Part shown: piece by piece, positions 30,826 to 40,711 of the stretch
Position numbering within the stretch: position 1 is the stretch's first letter
Layout: the number at the start of each line of letters is the position of its first letter
From: Clusia tigrina
Taxonomy: Eukaryota; Arthropoda; Insecta; Diptera; Clusiidae
Direction: 5' to 3'
Length of the DNA: 64,000 nt
NCBI GenBank assembly: GCA_920105625.2
Contig: OV050033.1
Location: 128,959,821 to 129,023,820 of the forward strand
Notes under the pieces: generated by a model
What the model saw: the letters and a program-made list of their open reading frames with translations, nothing else
Told to the model about the DNA's origin: nothing
Databases searched by the model: none
Position numbers and translations under genes: made by a program

Positions 30826-33493
30826 TCACAGGCAAATACGCCTGACTTTTTGAGTTGCGAATTGGTCGATTAAATCCTCACAATCTAAACGTTGAAGCAC
30901 TTCCGATTCGATGCATAGAATAGCTAAGCTATTGAGTCTATTTGCACTCATTGTAGAACGAAAGTAGTTTTTAACCCTTTTTAAACAAGAAAACGATCGT
31001 TCTGCGCCACAGTTTGTTATAGCTAAAGTAATAAATATTCGATATGCGATTTCTACGTTCGGAAATTCAGTGTAAAGGTCGTTTGCTCGCAAAAGTTTCA
31101 GAAGATCGGAAGGTGAATTATTTTCCATCGTTTTTTCAGTGCAATAAGCATGGAAGTGCACGAATTCGTCATCCAATGAGAACTCAAGATCTGAAGAATA
31201 AATCTTTCTTAAACGTTCAGCTCGTTTACGAATCTCTCTATTATCCAAATTGCCAAATTCAATTATAACTGAGAACATTTCCTGTATCTTTTCATACGCA
31301 ACACATCTTTTTCGTAATTCGAAATCCAGATTGTCAAGAATGACATTAAACGTATTGACTCTAAAGTAGTCTCGACCTGACAGTTGCACATCTCCATCCC
31401 GTGATTCATCAGCATGTAATTTTCTCTTCCTTTGTCTAGAAACTGTTGTTTTATATTCTTTAATCTCTGAAATATTTAAAGCATTTTTTTCATAGATTTC
31501 GAATTCATTTCGCGTATCAGCAACAACTTTAATCAAACCATGATAATCGTCGATCACGTCAGCAATGCTGCAATCAACTTTTTGCAATCTTTGACTAACA
31601 GCATTGAATCGCGAGAGTAAAAAATGCCAAAATATTTGCATAAATGCTGTTTCAAGTCGCTCCATTTGAATACGAATACCTTTTGCTTGTTGTCTTGTAA
31701 TTGCATTTTCGTCAATATCTTCTTCAATAATAATCAATGTCTCGATTATTTCGTCGAAATATTGATTAAGTACATGAACAGCTTCATAACGAGCTGACCA
31801 TCTGGTTGCAGATAAAGATTTTAACGCGATTCTTTTTCCGGTATGAGATTGTAAAATTTCCCAGCGCTGCGTCGATGCAGTAAAGAAGTTATATAAAGTT
31901 TGTACTGTATTAAAGAATGAAGCAGCTTCTGGTGCGCATTCTACTGCGTGAACTCCAACTAAATTCAAAGAATGAGCAGCACAAGGAGCATGTTCTGCTA
32001 GATCATTAATTTCATGAATTCTTGCCTGTAAACCTGAATACATTCCTGATACATTGTTAGCATTATCATATGACTGACTTCGACAGTCTGCGAGGTCAAG
32101 ATCAAAAAACTCAAGAATAGACAATACAGCAACTAGCAAATCTTCAGCTTTATGTCCAGAATTTTCAATAAATATCAGAAAGCGTTCAACAGGCGTTCCA
32201 TCTTTTTGCACATATCTAATAACAAAAGAAAGTTGGTCAACGTGAGATATATCAGGTGTGGAATCTACAATAATAGCATAATATTTGGCTGATTTAACTT
32301 CTTGAATTATGATAGAAGATACTTTTACTGACAAAAGCTGTATAAATTCTTCGTAGATAGTTTTCGATAAGTAACTTGTACTGCCAGATCCTTTATTTCC
32401 AAATTTTCGAATATGCTCTTCTAGGAATGGGTCAAAAGAAGCAAGAAATTCAATCAGCATTAAAAAATTGCCATTATTTGGTGAGCCAAACTTTTCATCA
32501 CTTCCTCGGAATGGAAGCCCTCGAGAAGCTAAGGCTTTAGTAGCAGCGACTACTCTTCTTAAAACATTTCTCCAATAAGAGATTTCTGTCTCTGTTTGTA
32601 TGACTAAGTCATGGTCTATTCTGTTCTTAGTATCCGATCTTTGCTTAAGGGTTAACATACATTTTTTATGATGTTTTGAGTTTTCATGCTCACCAACACG
32701 AACGCCTGCATGTTTCCAATCATCAAATCCGTTTTTGCCATTAAATGAACACTCTATGTCAAAAAGAAGACAAGCTGCACAAAATACAGAACCTTTACTA
32801 ACTGAGTAAATGAGCCATGGGCGTGGAACTTTTTCACCGTTGATAAGTTTTCTTAAAAATAGTGATTCTGACAGCCATCTTGAAGTTCCATCGCTGTAAT
32901 CACGTTTTGTACCGGAGAAATCCAAATTTTTATTTTGTTTACATCCATGGTTAGCTACGTAATCTCTGGTGAAATCGTTTATAACCCATTCTCCTGGATC
33001 ATCGCTTATCACAATATCCCCATGCTCATTATCTTCTATATTTATTGTTGGAATTGTAGCTTGAAGTTCACTTTCGTGATGGTTATTCTGTGGCAGCGAA
33101 GAAGTCGTGGTACTATCAGTATCATTACTCGTAGACGGAGTTCGTTTTGAAGTTGACGTAGAACATGCATCATCACCTGCAAAAATTTACTATTATTCTA
33201 TTAACCTAATTATGACAGTAAATAATGAATATACATTTTATACACATCGACAAATGAATCATTATTATACTTGGAAAAATATGAATACTTGAAAAAATAT
33301 GATACAAACCTTCATAATCTAAATTCGTACAATCTCTATTTTTAGTTTCTGATTTTTGTGTAACACATACTTTTTTCGTAAAAAAATCATCTAGTTTGGG
33401 AGTTTTACTCAAAACCTCTTGTTCCTTTTTACTTTTGTCCAAAGCGCGCTTTCGATACTCAGATCCACTCAATTTTTGGCGTCCATCTGCCAT
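30826..33493 (-). CDS. hAT transposase (ZMYM1/Tip100-like), two exons
   Basis: Exon 1 runs 33493-33310, from ATG (MADGRQKLSGSEYRKRA) with a lysine-rich start and PKLDDFFTKK. A 133-bp GT-AG intron follows, then exon 2 33176-30826. The joined frame codes 844 residues. A TTF-type zinc-finger region contains W-L-I-Y-S...V-F-C-A-A-C-L-L-F, and further on H-x5-H in 'GEHENSKHHKKC'. A DUF4371-like part and the RNase H-like hAT core follow (YYAIIVDSTPDISHVDQLSF with the catalytic Asp, CRSQSYDNANNVSG, CAAHSLNLVG). The C-terminus is the hAT dimerisation domain (NCGAERSFSCLKRVKNYFRSTM). It cuts and pastes its own element. No lesions were seen, so it may be active. The nearest relatives are probably Tip100-group hATs; this was not searched. 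Confidence 0.9.
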
Positions 33494-34156
33494 GGTTGAC
33501 AATTGATCGTATATTTATGCTCAACATTAATGCAATTTTTTGATATCGATAAATTAATTTAACACCTTACTCAATCAACACTTACTCTTTAATGATGAGC
33601 ACGTTTAAAAAAGATAAAATAAAACTATGCAACACATAATCAATGATATGAAAAAGGGGAATCCCACAATTTAATATGTACAATGTACATATAGTGTTGC
33701 TGTGGCTTATTATTTTGTATTTTTGTATTTTTCTCAAAACACAACGAAAGCTATGCAACGAACTGTCAATGAAAGAAAAAGGGGAATGACACAATTTAAT
33801 TTTGTAACGCTCTTGTGGATTATTGTTGTATACCTACATAAATGGAGGTTTCAGTTTTATTACCATTTTAAATCGTTAAAGAAATTAATTAATTAAATAA
33901 TTTCGAATATAAATTTTCACTTAAGGTGCCAAAATTATGATTTACAAAATTTCAATTTGACAAATATTATACGAGTCGCATTTCTTGAATTATCTATTAA
34001 ATAATATATGATTAATTAAAATATAAAATTTCTATTGAGAAATTTTGATGACAGTAAAAAATTTTTTTCACTTTCCAAATTTTGCCGCCCTAGAAAATTT
34101 GCCGCCCTGGGCTCTAGCCCCGACTGCCCCTAGTGTAAATCCACCACTGGCCAGAA

Positions 34157-34970
34157 CTGACTGATTCACACGTTCTGCTGCATTCGATTGTGGGGCATAA
34201 AACCCCGTCTTCACATGCTTAATCGCATAGGACTCCATCACTTTACTAAATTCCTGACTCTCAAACTGCTTTTCATTATCTGAATGTATCGTTTCGGGTA
34301 CACCGAATTTATGAAAAATGTCTTCAATTAAAAACCTTACTACATTCATCGCCGTGGCCTTACCCATACCATAGCTTTTAAGAACACGAATTTCGTAAAA
34401 TGGTCCATGACCACAAACACGTATGCATGACCCGCCCTGGAGCGTGGATATATTCCTAAAAAATCTATATAAAGCCGTTGAAATGGCCGTTCGGAGCTGA
34501 CTTCCTTTCCCATAAAAGGTCTAGAAACCTGATTGCTATGCTTCGTCTCCTTGCAGACCCTACAATCCCTCACGTAATTCCGCACCTGCACCGCCATACC
34601 AGGCCAATAATAAAATTGTCTTACCCGGTGCAATGTCTTAGCGACTCCCCCGTGAGCTGACAACTCAGGCTCATGGGCTTGTGCTACAACTGTTGAAGTT
34701 AATGCTTCGGGCACCCATAGCTTCCAACAGGGACCCCTGCCCTCTTCCTCATTAGCAATAGTACGTTTATATATCTTCCCATCATGTACTTGCAGATCCG
34801 GGAACCTTCCTACATTCTCTTCAATAGTCTGCTTTCGCTGAACATACTCAGGCGAATCGTATTCAGTGGTGTCCATATCAGGAATATTCAGAGCCACTTC
34901 CTCCATCAATCGGGATAGCGTATCAGCTACTACATTTTCACTCCCCTTTCGGTGCTCAATTTGAAAGTCA
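34157..34970 (-). pseudogene. Gypsy integrase N-terminal half
   Basis: Carries the integrase zinc site (H-E-P-E-L-S-A-H-G-G ... C-R-V-C-K-E-T-K), YIDFLGIYPRSRAGHAYVFVVMDHFTKF and, in another frame after a break near 34365, IHSDNEKQFESQEF and PQSNAAERVNQS. It is then cut by the hAT insertion. The frame break and an upstream stop make it non-functional. Confidence 0.85.
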
Positions 34971-34975
34971 TATGC

Positions 34976-36200
34976 CTAAAGCTGACGAGACCACCTGGCT
35001 AACCTCCCACTTAAGTCTTTTAATGACATGAGCCACTTCAAGCTAGCGTGATCCGTGATCACGGTAAAAGGCATCAGCTCCACATAGGCCCTGAATCGTC
35101 TCACCGCTAGAATAGCCGCTAAACACTCTTTCTCCGTTACACTATAATTAAGTTGACAACTGTTCATTTTACATGAATAATAGGCTATTGGCCGTTCGTT
35201 CTCAGCTTCATCTTTCTGAAACAGCGCCGCCCCGACTCTATAATTGGAGGCATCGCACTGAATATAAAACCTTTTCTTAAAATCCGGGTGCGCTAGTACC
35301 GGAGCCGTGGTGAGAGCCTGCTTTAACTTTACAAACGCGACACTTGCTTCCGGAGTCATGACAAACTTCACGCCTTTCCTAAGGGTGTCCGTCAAAGGCG
35401 CGGACATATCAGCAAAATTGGCCACGAATCGCCTATACCAACCGGCCGTCCCCAAAAAGCTCCGTACCTGTCTGGGTGTCTTCGGCACTGGAATCCTTCT
35501 TATTGCCGACACCTTCTCCGGATCCGTCTTCAACACTCCATGACCTATCACAAACCCCAGATATTTCAGCTCCTTACAGCAAAACTTTGACTTCTTCAGC
35601 CCCATTGTAAGATTCGCGCTGGAGAGACATTTCGCCACTTCCCCCAGCAAATACATATGTGTTTCTAAATCCGGTGATATAATCAACAAATCGTCCAGAT
35701 ACACAAATACATTTTCTTTGAGCCGCTGCGGAATAAGCTTGTCCATCAGCCTGCGTAGCCTCTGTGCCGCATTACATAGCCCAAATGGCATTACCCTGTA
35801 CTGGTACAGAGGTCTTCCGGGTATAGTAAAGGCTGTAAAAGCTTTACTGCCCTCCTCCAACTCACTCTGCCAGAATGCGAATTTGAGATCTATGCTACTG
35901 ATGAACACGGCCTCGTCTATACGGCTCAATATACCTTCAATATTCTGTATAGGGTACGCGTCCTTCACCGTGCGCTCATTCAATTTACGTGCATCTAAAC
36001 ACATACGATTCTTCCCCGGCTTCCTCACTAAAGTAACTCGGCTGCTCCAGGGACTCTAACTTTGTTCAATAACACCCAGCGCTAGAATCTGATCCACCTC
36101 AGCATACAACAACTCTTGCACTGCTGGCGATACGGGATAATACCGATATTTTATTGCCTCAGCCCCTTGCACCAACCGTATACTGTGTTTCTCCAAAGAA
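34976..36200 (-). pseudogene. Gypsy reverse transcriptase-RNase H, two premature stops
   Basis: RT motifs: TLVRKPGKNRMCLDARKLN, SSIDLKFAFWQSEL, YRVMPFGLCNAAQRLRRL and the catalytic FVYLDDLLI. RNase H has FYIQCDASNYRVGAALFQ, the TEKECLAAILAVRRFRAYVE helix and VITDHASLKWL. A TAG at 36056-36058 interrupts the frame just before the first RT motif, and another TAG at 34976-34978 separates RNase H from the integrase. Both look like single-base changes. Confidence 0.88.
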
Positions 36201-36204
36201 GTTC

Positions 36205-36850
36205 TGCCTAGCCCACACTCTTCTCCAGTTGCTCCTGCTGAGTCTCAGTTAAATCATGGCGCCCAGCGACATTAAACTTATCACTGGTGTCCATTTCTCC
36301 CGGCCCCGTGACCACTTCACTTACCCCAACAATTTCCGGAGCTAATCCAAAATCTTGCCAGAAATCAACTCCTAAATAGACCTCCTGCTGCAATGTGGGA
36401 CATAGGTAAAATACTACACTTTTTACTTCTCCTTTGAACTGCTCTGGTACTATGATTCGCCCAAGCACTTGCTGCTTATGCCCTCTAGCTGTGCTTACCA
36501 GCGTGAAATACTTTTGCACTTCCAATCCCAATTCACTAATTAATTCCCTACAATTTTCCCTAGGACACTAACCGACGCCCATGTATCCAGTAACCCCCGC
36601 AACTTTCTACCTTGAATTTCAATCTCGGCGAATGGTCAGCCTCAACTACCTGCCGTTTTTTAAGAACTCTTAACTTGTACCTTAACCTAGCTTTTTCCAC
36701 TTTCCGAGAGATCCCTCTTAACTGGCCTTCTCTTAAACCCTTCACCTGTTCTTCACACTGTTCCCGCACCTTATCTGCTATCTCCAAATCTACTACTAAT
36801 CCTACATTTCCCCCTACACCCTTATTACTATCTAACTTATAACTATCTAC
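36205..36850 (-). pseudogene. Gypsy protease region, decayed
   Basis: On the minus strand the protease active-site segment reads L-L-D-T-W-A-S near 36590, where the usual D-T-G/S-A has a tryptophan. A stop follows, then the second half VVFYLCPTLQQEVYLGVDFWQDFG (residues around LGVDFW are the conserved I-L-G-x-D-F box). The linker to gag (36850-36620) is open but has no clear domain. Confidence 0.75.
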
Positions 36851-38106
36851 TGCTCCGCGGGAACCTGTCGGGAGCACAACCTTCCCGCTGGCCTCATGAT
36901 CCTTCCCCCGTTTCCCAACTTACATTTCGGGCACTCTGGAGTCACCACATGATCCGCCCCACATCGGTAGCAAAATAGCCTCCGTTGCTTGGAGGTACAC
37001 TCTCTAAAGGTATGGCCCGCCCCATATCTGGCGAGTGGTTGCACAACTCTGATCTCTCTCTTCAGGAAGAATCGTTCTGCCTCGTGACACTCGTACTTCA
37101 GCTGCTCTACGCTATAGTAGGCTATAGGGTAAACAACGCTCCCAACGGCATCCCGGATGTTCCTTTTTAGCAATTTAATGACGTCAAACTCCGAAATAGG
37201 GTGCTCCATCCGTGCTCTCATCTTAAGCACATCAAAGAAGAAGGACTTCAGGCTCTCTCTTGGCTGCTGTTTCCGCTCCGTCAACTCTCGCAACAGTTCA
37301 AACTCACTTTGATGGGACTGAAATTGTCGTATTAGCGCATTTCTTAACGCCGGCCAACCGCTTACGTCGATGGTCCTCACACACAACCAATACCATTCCA
37401 ATGCTGATCCTCTTAGCAGCTGGTAAAAATCTCTTAAAACCGCTGACCAAGGTACCACATACTGGGCTCGCAAATGTTCCAGGCGAAAAATAAATTCCTC
37501 TACTGACAGCCCCTCGGTCTTACCGTCAAATACTATGCCCCATTTATCTATCTTCACTTCTCTCTGTGTCACCTCCCTTTGACCATTCGAATCCCTTCTA
37601 CTATCCTCCCGTCCTGGAAACGTGTTTCCTGCAGATGCTGAGTCTGATATGCCCCCCCTTGTTCTTGGCACTCTACCCATTCTCTCTGCGGGCTGGTTGT
37701 CATTCGCTGACAAAGCTTGGCTTCTCGTATGAGGCCCACCTATTTGTTCCTGCATCGTTTGCTGGGGTCTCACCATCTCATTTATCATTCTCATCAGCTC
37801 AAGGTGATTGGCTCTAACCGTTTCCATTATTCTACTGGACTCGACGTCCAATGCCATTCTATAGGTGTTGTGGCTCTCCAGGAGCATCAGATTTATAGCC
37901 GACCTATATTCACTTGGAAGCTCATTCTGCACTTTCGCCTCTACCTCCACAGATCTCTTGGGTACTGCCCCAGTTCTACTTCGTTGCCCTCCCGCCACTT
38001 TTTCCTCCCCTCTTGGGGGTGAGTGTTCTAGTGGCATCTCTCTACTTTTTGTGTTTTCTTCCCTTTCGTTTCTCGTGCCACTTCTCAAGTGCATTCCTTT
38101 TTCCAC
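36847..38106 (-). CDS. Gypsy gag
   Basis: 419 codons, intact. The N-terminal half is charged and low in motifs. The retrotransposon-gag core (about residues 205-335) includes LRGSALEWYWLC, LRNALIRQFQSH and ESLKSFFFDVLKMRARM. A C-terminal finger reads C-Y-R-C-x9-C-P-K-C, a four-cysteine arrangement seen in several insect Ty3 elements. The start is the ATG of MEKGMHLRSG. It precedes the broken protease frame. Confidence 0.85.
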   Translation of the reverse strand: MEKGMHLRSGTRNEREENTKSREMPLEHSPPRGEEKVAGGQRSRTGAVPKRSVEVEAKVQNELPSEYRSAINLMLLESHNTYRMALDVESSRIMETVRANHLELMRMINEMVRPQQTMQEQIGGPHTRSQALSANDNQPAERMGRVPRTRGGISDSASAGNTFPGREDSRRDSNGQREVTQREVKIDKWGIVFDGKTEGLSVEEFIFRLEHLRAQYVVPWSAVLRDFYQLLRGSALEWYWLCVRTIDVSGWPALRNALIRQFQSHQSEFELLRELTERKQQPRESLKSFFFDVLKMRARMEHPISEFDVIKLLKRNIRDAVGSVVYPIAYYSVEQLKYECHEAERFFLKREIRVVQPLARYGAGHTFRECTSKQRRLFCYRCGADHVVTPECPKCKLGNGGRIMRPAGRLCSRQVPAEQ

Positions 38107-38895
38107 TACCTATTTACCTAAATTAAACTAACGACTTAATAATAATACTTATTATAACGATAACAACAATAAAAAGAAACAATTATTAAACATAAACAAA
38201 AACTAAATACCAGTATAATTATTATTTTTCCTTTTCAATTAATCTTAAGAGGAGGGTTAGGATTTGTTGAGATCGGTGACCAATCAGTACTTTACTATCA
38301 CCCGTTGGAATTGTGGTAGGTGAGTGGTTTTATCCTAAATTTCACAAACATTCAATCTCTACAAACACTTTCTTTCAGTTTCTCTCACGCTAGGCCCCCT
38401 CTTGATGCTATTATGAATGAATTTCATGTCACAAGCCACCAACAGTTTGCCTCTTGAGAGGGAATCCTGCATGTGGCCTGCTTCCCCTTCCTACACCTCA
38501 TAATCGGCAAGTGCAATTGAGTGGGTGCAACGCCATCACCAAGTCAATTGAACCCATTACTGTGCCTAGAATAACGATCACACTTTCTCCACCCGTCCGC
38601 ATTCATACCAAGCCTGTGCCTCTCAATGATCACTGGTGCCGATGCTATTGGATATGTCTTTAATTACCCAAGCCATATTTACCAACGATCGTTACGAAGC
38701 ACTACCTATACCTGTCGACAGCACAAATTACCCCTGCCCTTACTCATCGCGCTATTAGAGCTCAATCACTCTTGCCCCAAGCCGCCATGAGCCAGACAAC
38801 GGTAAACCCCTCACGACAGCCATTTTTTTCTTTTATGCACTACTTATCCTAAAACAAAAATTTTCTTACTAATTTTTTTATTTTGGGCGCCATTC
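38107..38895 (-). other. Gypsy 5' leader with tRNA-Lys-like PBS
   Basis: Untranslated leader between the 5' LTR and gag. Directly inside the LTR, minus-strand TGGCGCCCAA (38883-38892) matches the 3' end of insect tRNA-Lys over 10 nt, after which the match stops. The rest holds no gene. Confidence 0.7.
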
Positions 38896-39810
38896 TGTTA
38901 CGTCCCCATAGTAATCATACCTGGCACAGACACCCTGGCTAGCTCACTCCTTTTTTCTTTTTTGGTGGGTTCCCAACCCGCTGTCCCAGATCGTGGGGCA
39001 AACATGAAGTTCTACTCTAAACCTATTCTACGTTTATCATTTATTTTTGATACCACTCACCTCTCCACCGGCTTCCTCCATAATAATTCTATATACTTAA
39101 TCTATTAAAATATCGTATTCCCGCGTTTTCAACACGACAATAGCACAGAAATTCTCACAAAAAAAATTGCACTTGATTTAAATGAAGATTGACGAATCGA
39201 ACGACAACGACCGTAAATTTGACTTTCCTTCTTGCCATGCAGAATCTGACTCCTTTCTCAAAAATTTTCCGCATTAACCACTGATTTCCAAAAACAGTCT
39301 CCTCCGGTACTTCAACTCCCAGCTCTCTCTCTCTGACACCCTACTTTTCACTGTCCTATCCAGAACCTGTCCGTCCGTGTTTGTCCCACCCACTAAGCAT
39401 ACCCCCTGGCAACAGCTGTGCTTTGTGGGTCAACCAACCAATTCAAGGACAGCTACTAACCTTTCATCATCACTTTTCTTTTTCTTCTCCTTTTCCTTAC
39501 CAACTCGCACTCACGTATTTACCCCACATTAACACTCGATCCACCCACACATGCACCCATATTAGACCAGCTCTCGCGTATTAAAAGTTCCCCTCCACTC
39601 AACCTGAGCTTTCTACGCAAAAGCAGTCTAATCCTCTCACACCAAAAAAAATAAACAAAAAGTGATGATATAAAAACTCTCCCATATACATACATATACT
39701 CGTATATATATACATATTTAGAGAGAGAGAGCACCAATCGGAGTATGCAGCCACTAAACCGAACAGTCATCTGATGCACCAAATAAAGTAGCCGCCAGCT
39801 GATCGTAACA
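38896..39810 (-). repeat. 5' LTR of the Gypsy element (915 bp, internally deleted)
   Basis: Same ends and order as 28088-29589 but about 590 bp shorter. The break is at 'cttcctccat|aataattct'. Several other single-base differences indicate an older insertion than the CsRn1 copy. Confidence 0.9.
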
Positions 39811-39814
39811 AACT

Positions 39815-40711
39815 CACCTGCTTGTTTTTCTGCTGATGTACATCATCTTCTATCTCTTATACTACTTAAATTAACACGTACACACACCCGGACTACATAA
39901 GCGTTGGTACACCGCATACGTGGAATTCTCTCATCACAACTCTCCGGTGGTGATTTATGAATCCCTCCTTCAATCTCTCTTGAACCTAATCCCACCTATA
40001 AGAGCTCTTACGTTTCTGATTAAGATGGGATTGGCTGCCGTCCCCTTGACGGGAATGATACCCAATACTCAGCTCCACCAGCACCGTATCACAAATATAC
40101 TTCATACATAGGTCGTATATTTATTTGATCGTCTAATAAAAAGTAACTAAATAAAGCTTAAATAACTTCCCTTGCGAAACTTTACAGCCGCTCGCAACAC
40201 TATTTTGACACATTGTGGAATTACTCGCTACAATTTCTTCCTACGGGTAGCGAGTGACTCTACTCGTCATCTCAGTATCAAGTACTCCTTTTCTACTACT
40301 TCTGATCTAATTTCAGTTTGCAGAATTAATTAAATAAATAAAAACTGCCGAAGGAATATTCTTTTTATAATTTTTATTAAAAATTTGTTCATATTCGCTC
40401 TTGGAGTTGAGTTCTTATTGATAAAAATACACATACGAGTACAATAATAATATTTTCATTTGATCTATTTATGTTTAAACGTTTAAATACGAGTCATTCT
40501 CATTTATTTGAATACATTTTTGGCAATTGTCTGGAATTTTTTCACTATATATAATTTCTATAGCATACGAGTAGCTTACAAACTAAGAATACAGGGTGCG
40601 TTGCTTACCTTACAATTAATATAGAATTTCTAATTGATGAGTATCATCACTGCACTCACCGTATTTTTTGGAACTATGGACCTACTGCTGGTGCGAGCGG
40701 CCCTATGCGAC
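39815..40711. other. Flank of Gypsy insertion and Ork1 3' region
   Basis: No gene. The part next to Ork1 should hold its 3' untranslated region. Minus-strand AATAAA sequences occur near 40502-40507 and about 40372, either of which could be a poly(A) signal. Confidence 0.45.

Larger units (their letters stand above)
30489..34149 (-). mobile_element. hAT DNA transposon, apparently intact, nested in the Gypsy integrase
   Basis: 3661 bp, flanked by a perfect 8-bp target duplication GCCAGAAC (30481-30488 and 34150-34157). The imperfect ends pair as CAGGGCCGGATTTAAAC on the left and CAGTGGTGGATTTACAC read inward from the right. Subterminal 'TTTGCCGCCCT' motifs occur once or twice near each end. 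The transposase gene has two exons and no stops. Length, target size and CAG(G/T)G termini are typical of the hAT superfamily. Confidence 0.93.
28088..39810 (-). mobile_element. Gypsy-type (Ty3) LTR retrotransposon, decayed, split by a nested hAT
   Basis: LTRs lie at 28088-29589 (3') and 38896-39810 (5'), in direct orientation, each running TGTTACG...CGTAACA. A 4-bp target duplication AACT flanks the element (28084-28087 and 39811-39814). Internal genes are on the minus strand: gag, protease, RT-RNase H, integrase. The PBS begins TGGCGCCCAA, as for tRNA-Lys. Lesions include an altered protease site, stops before RT motif 1 and after RNase H, and a frame break in the integrase. Removing the hAT leaves about 8.1 kb. 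There is no envelope gene. Confidence 0.9.

Noticed and set aside
28088..39810. An envelope gene that would make the Gypsy element a retrovirus
   Set aside because: Only about 380 bp of non-coding DNA separate the integrase stop from the 3' LTR, with no membrane or signal segment.
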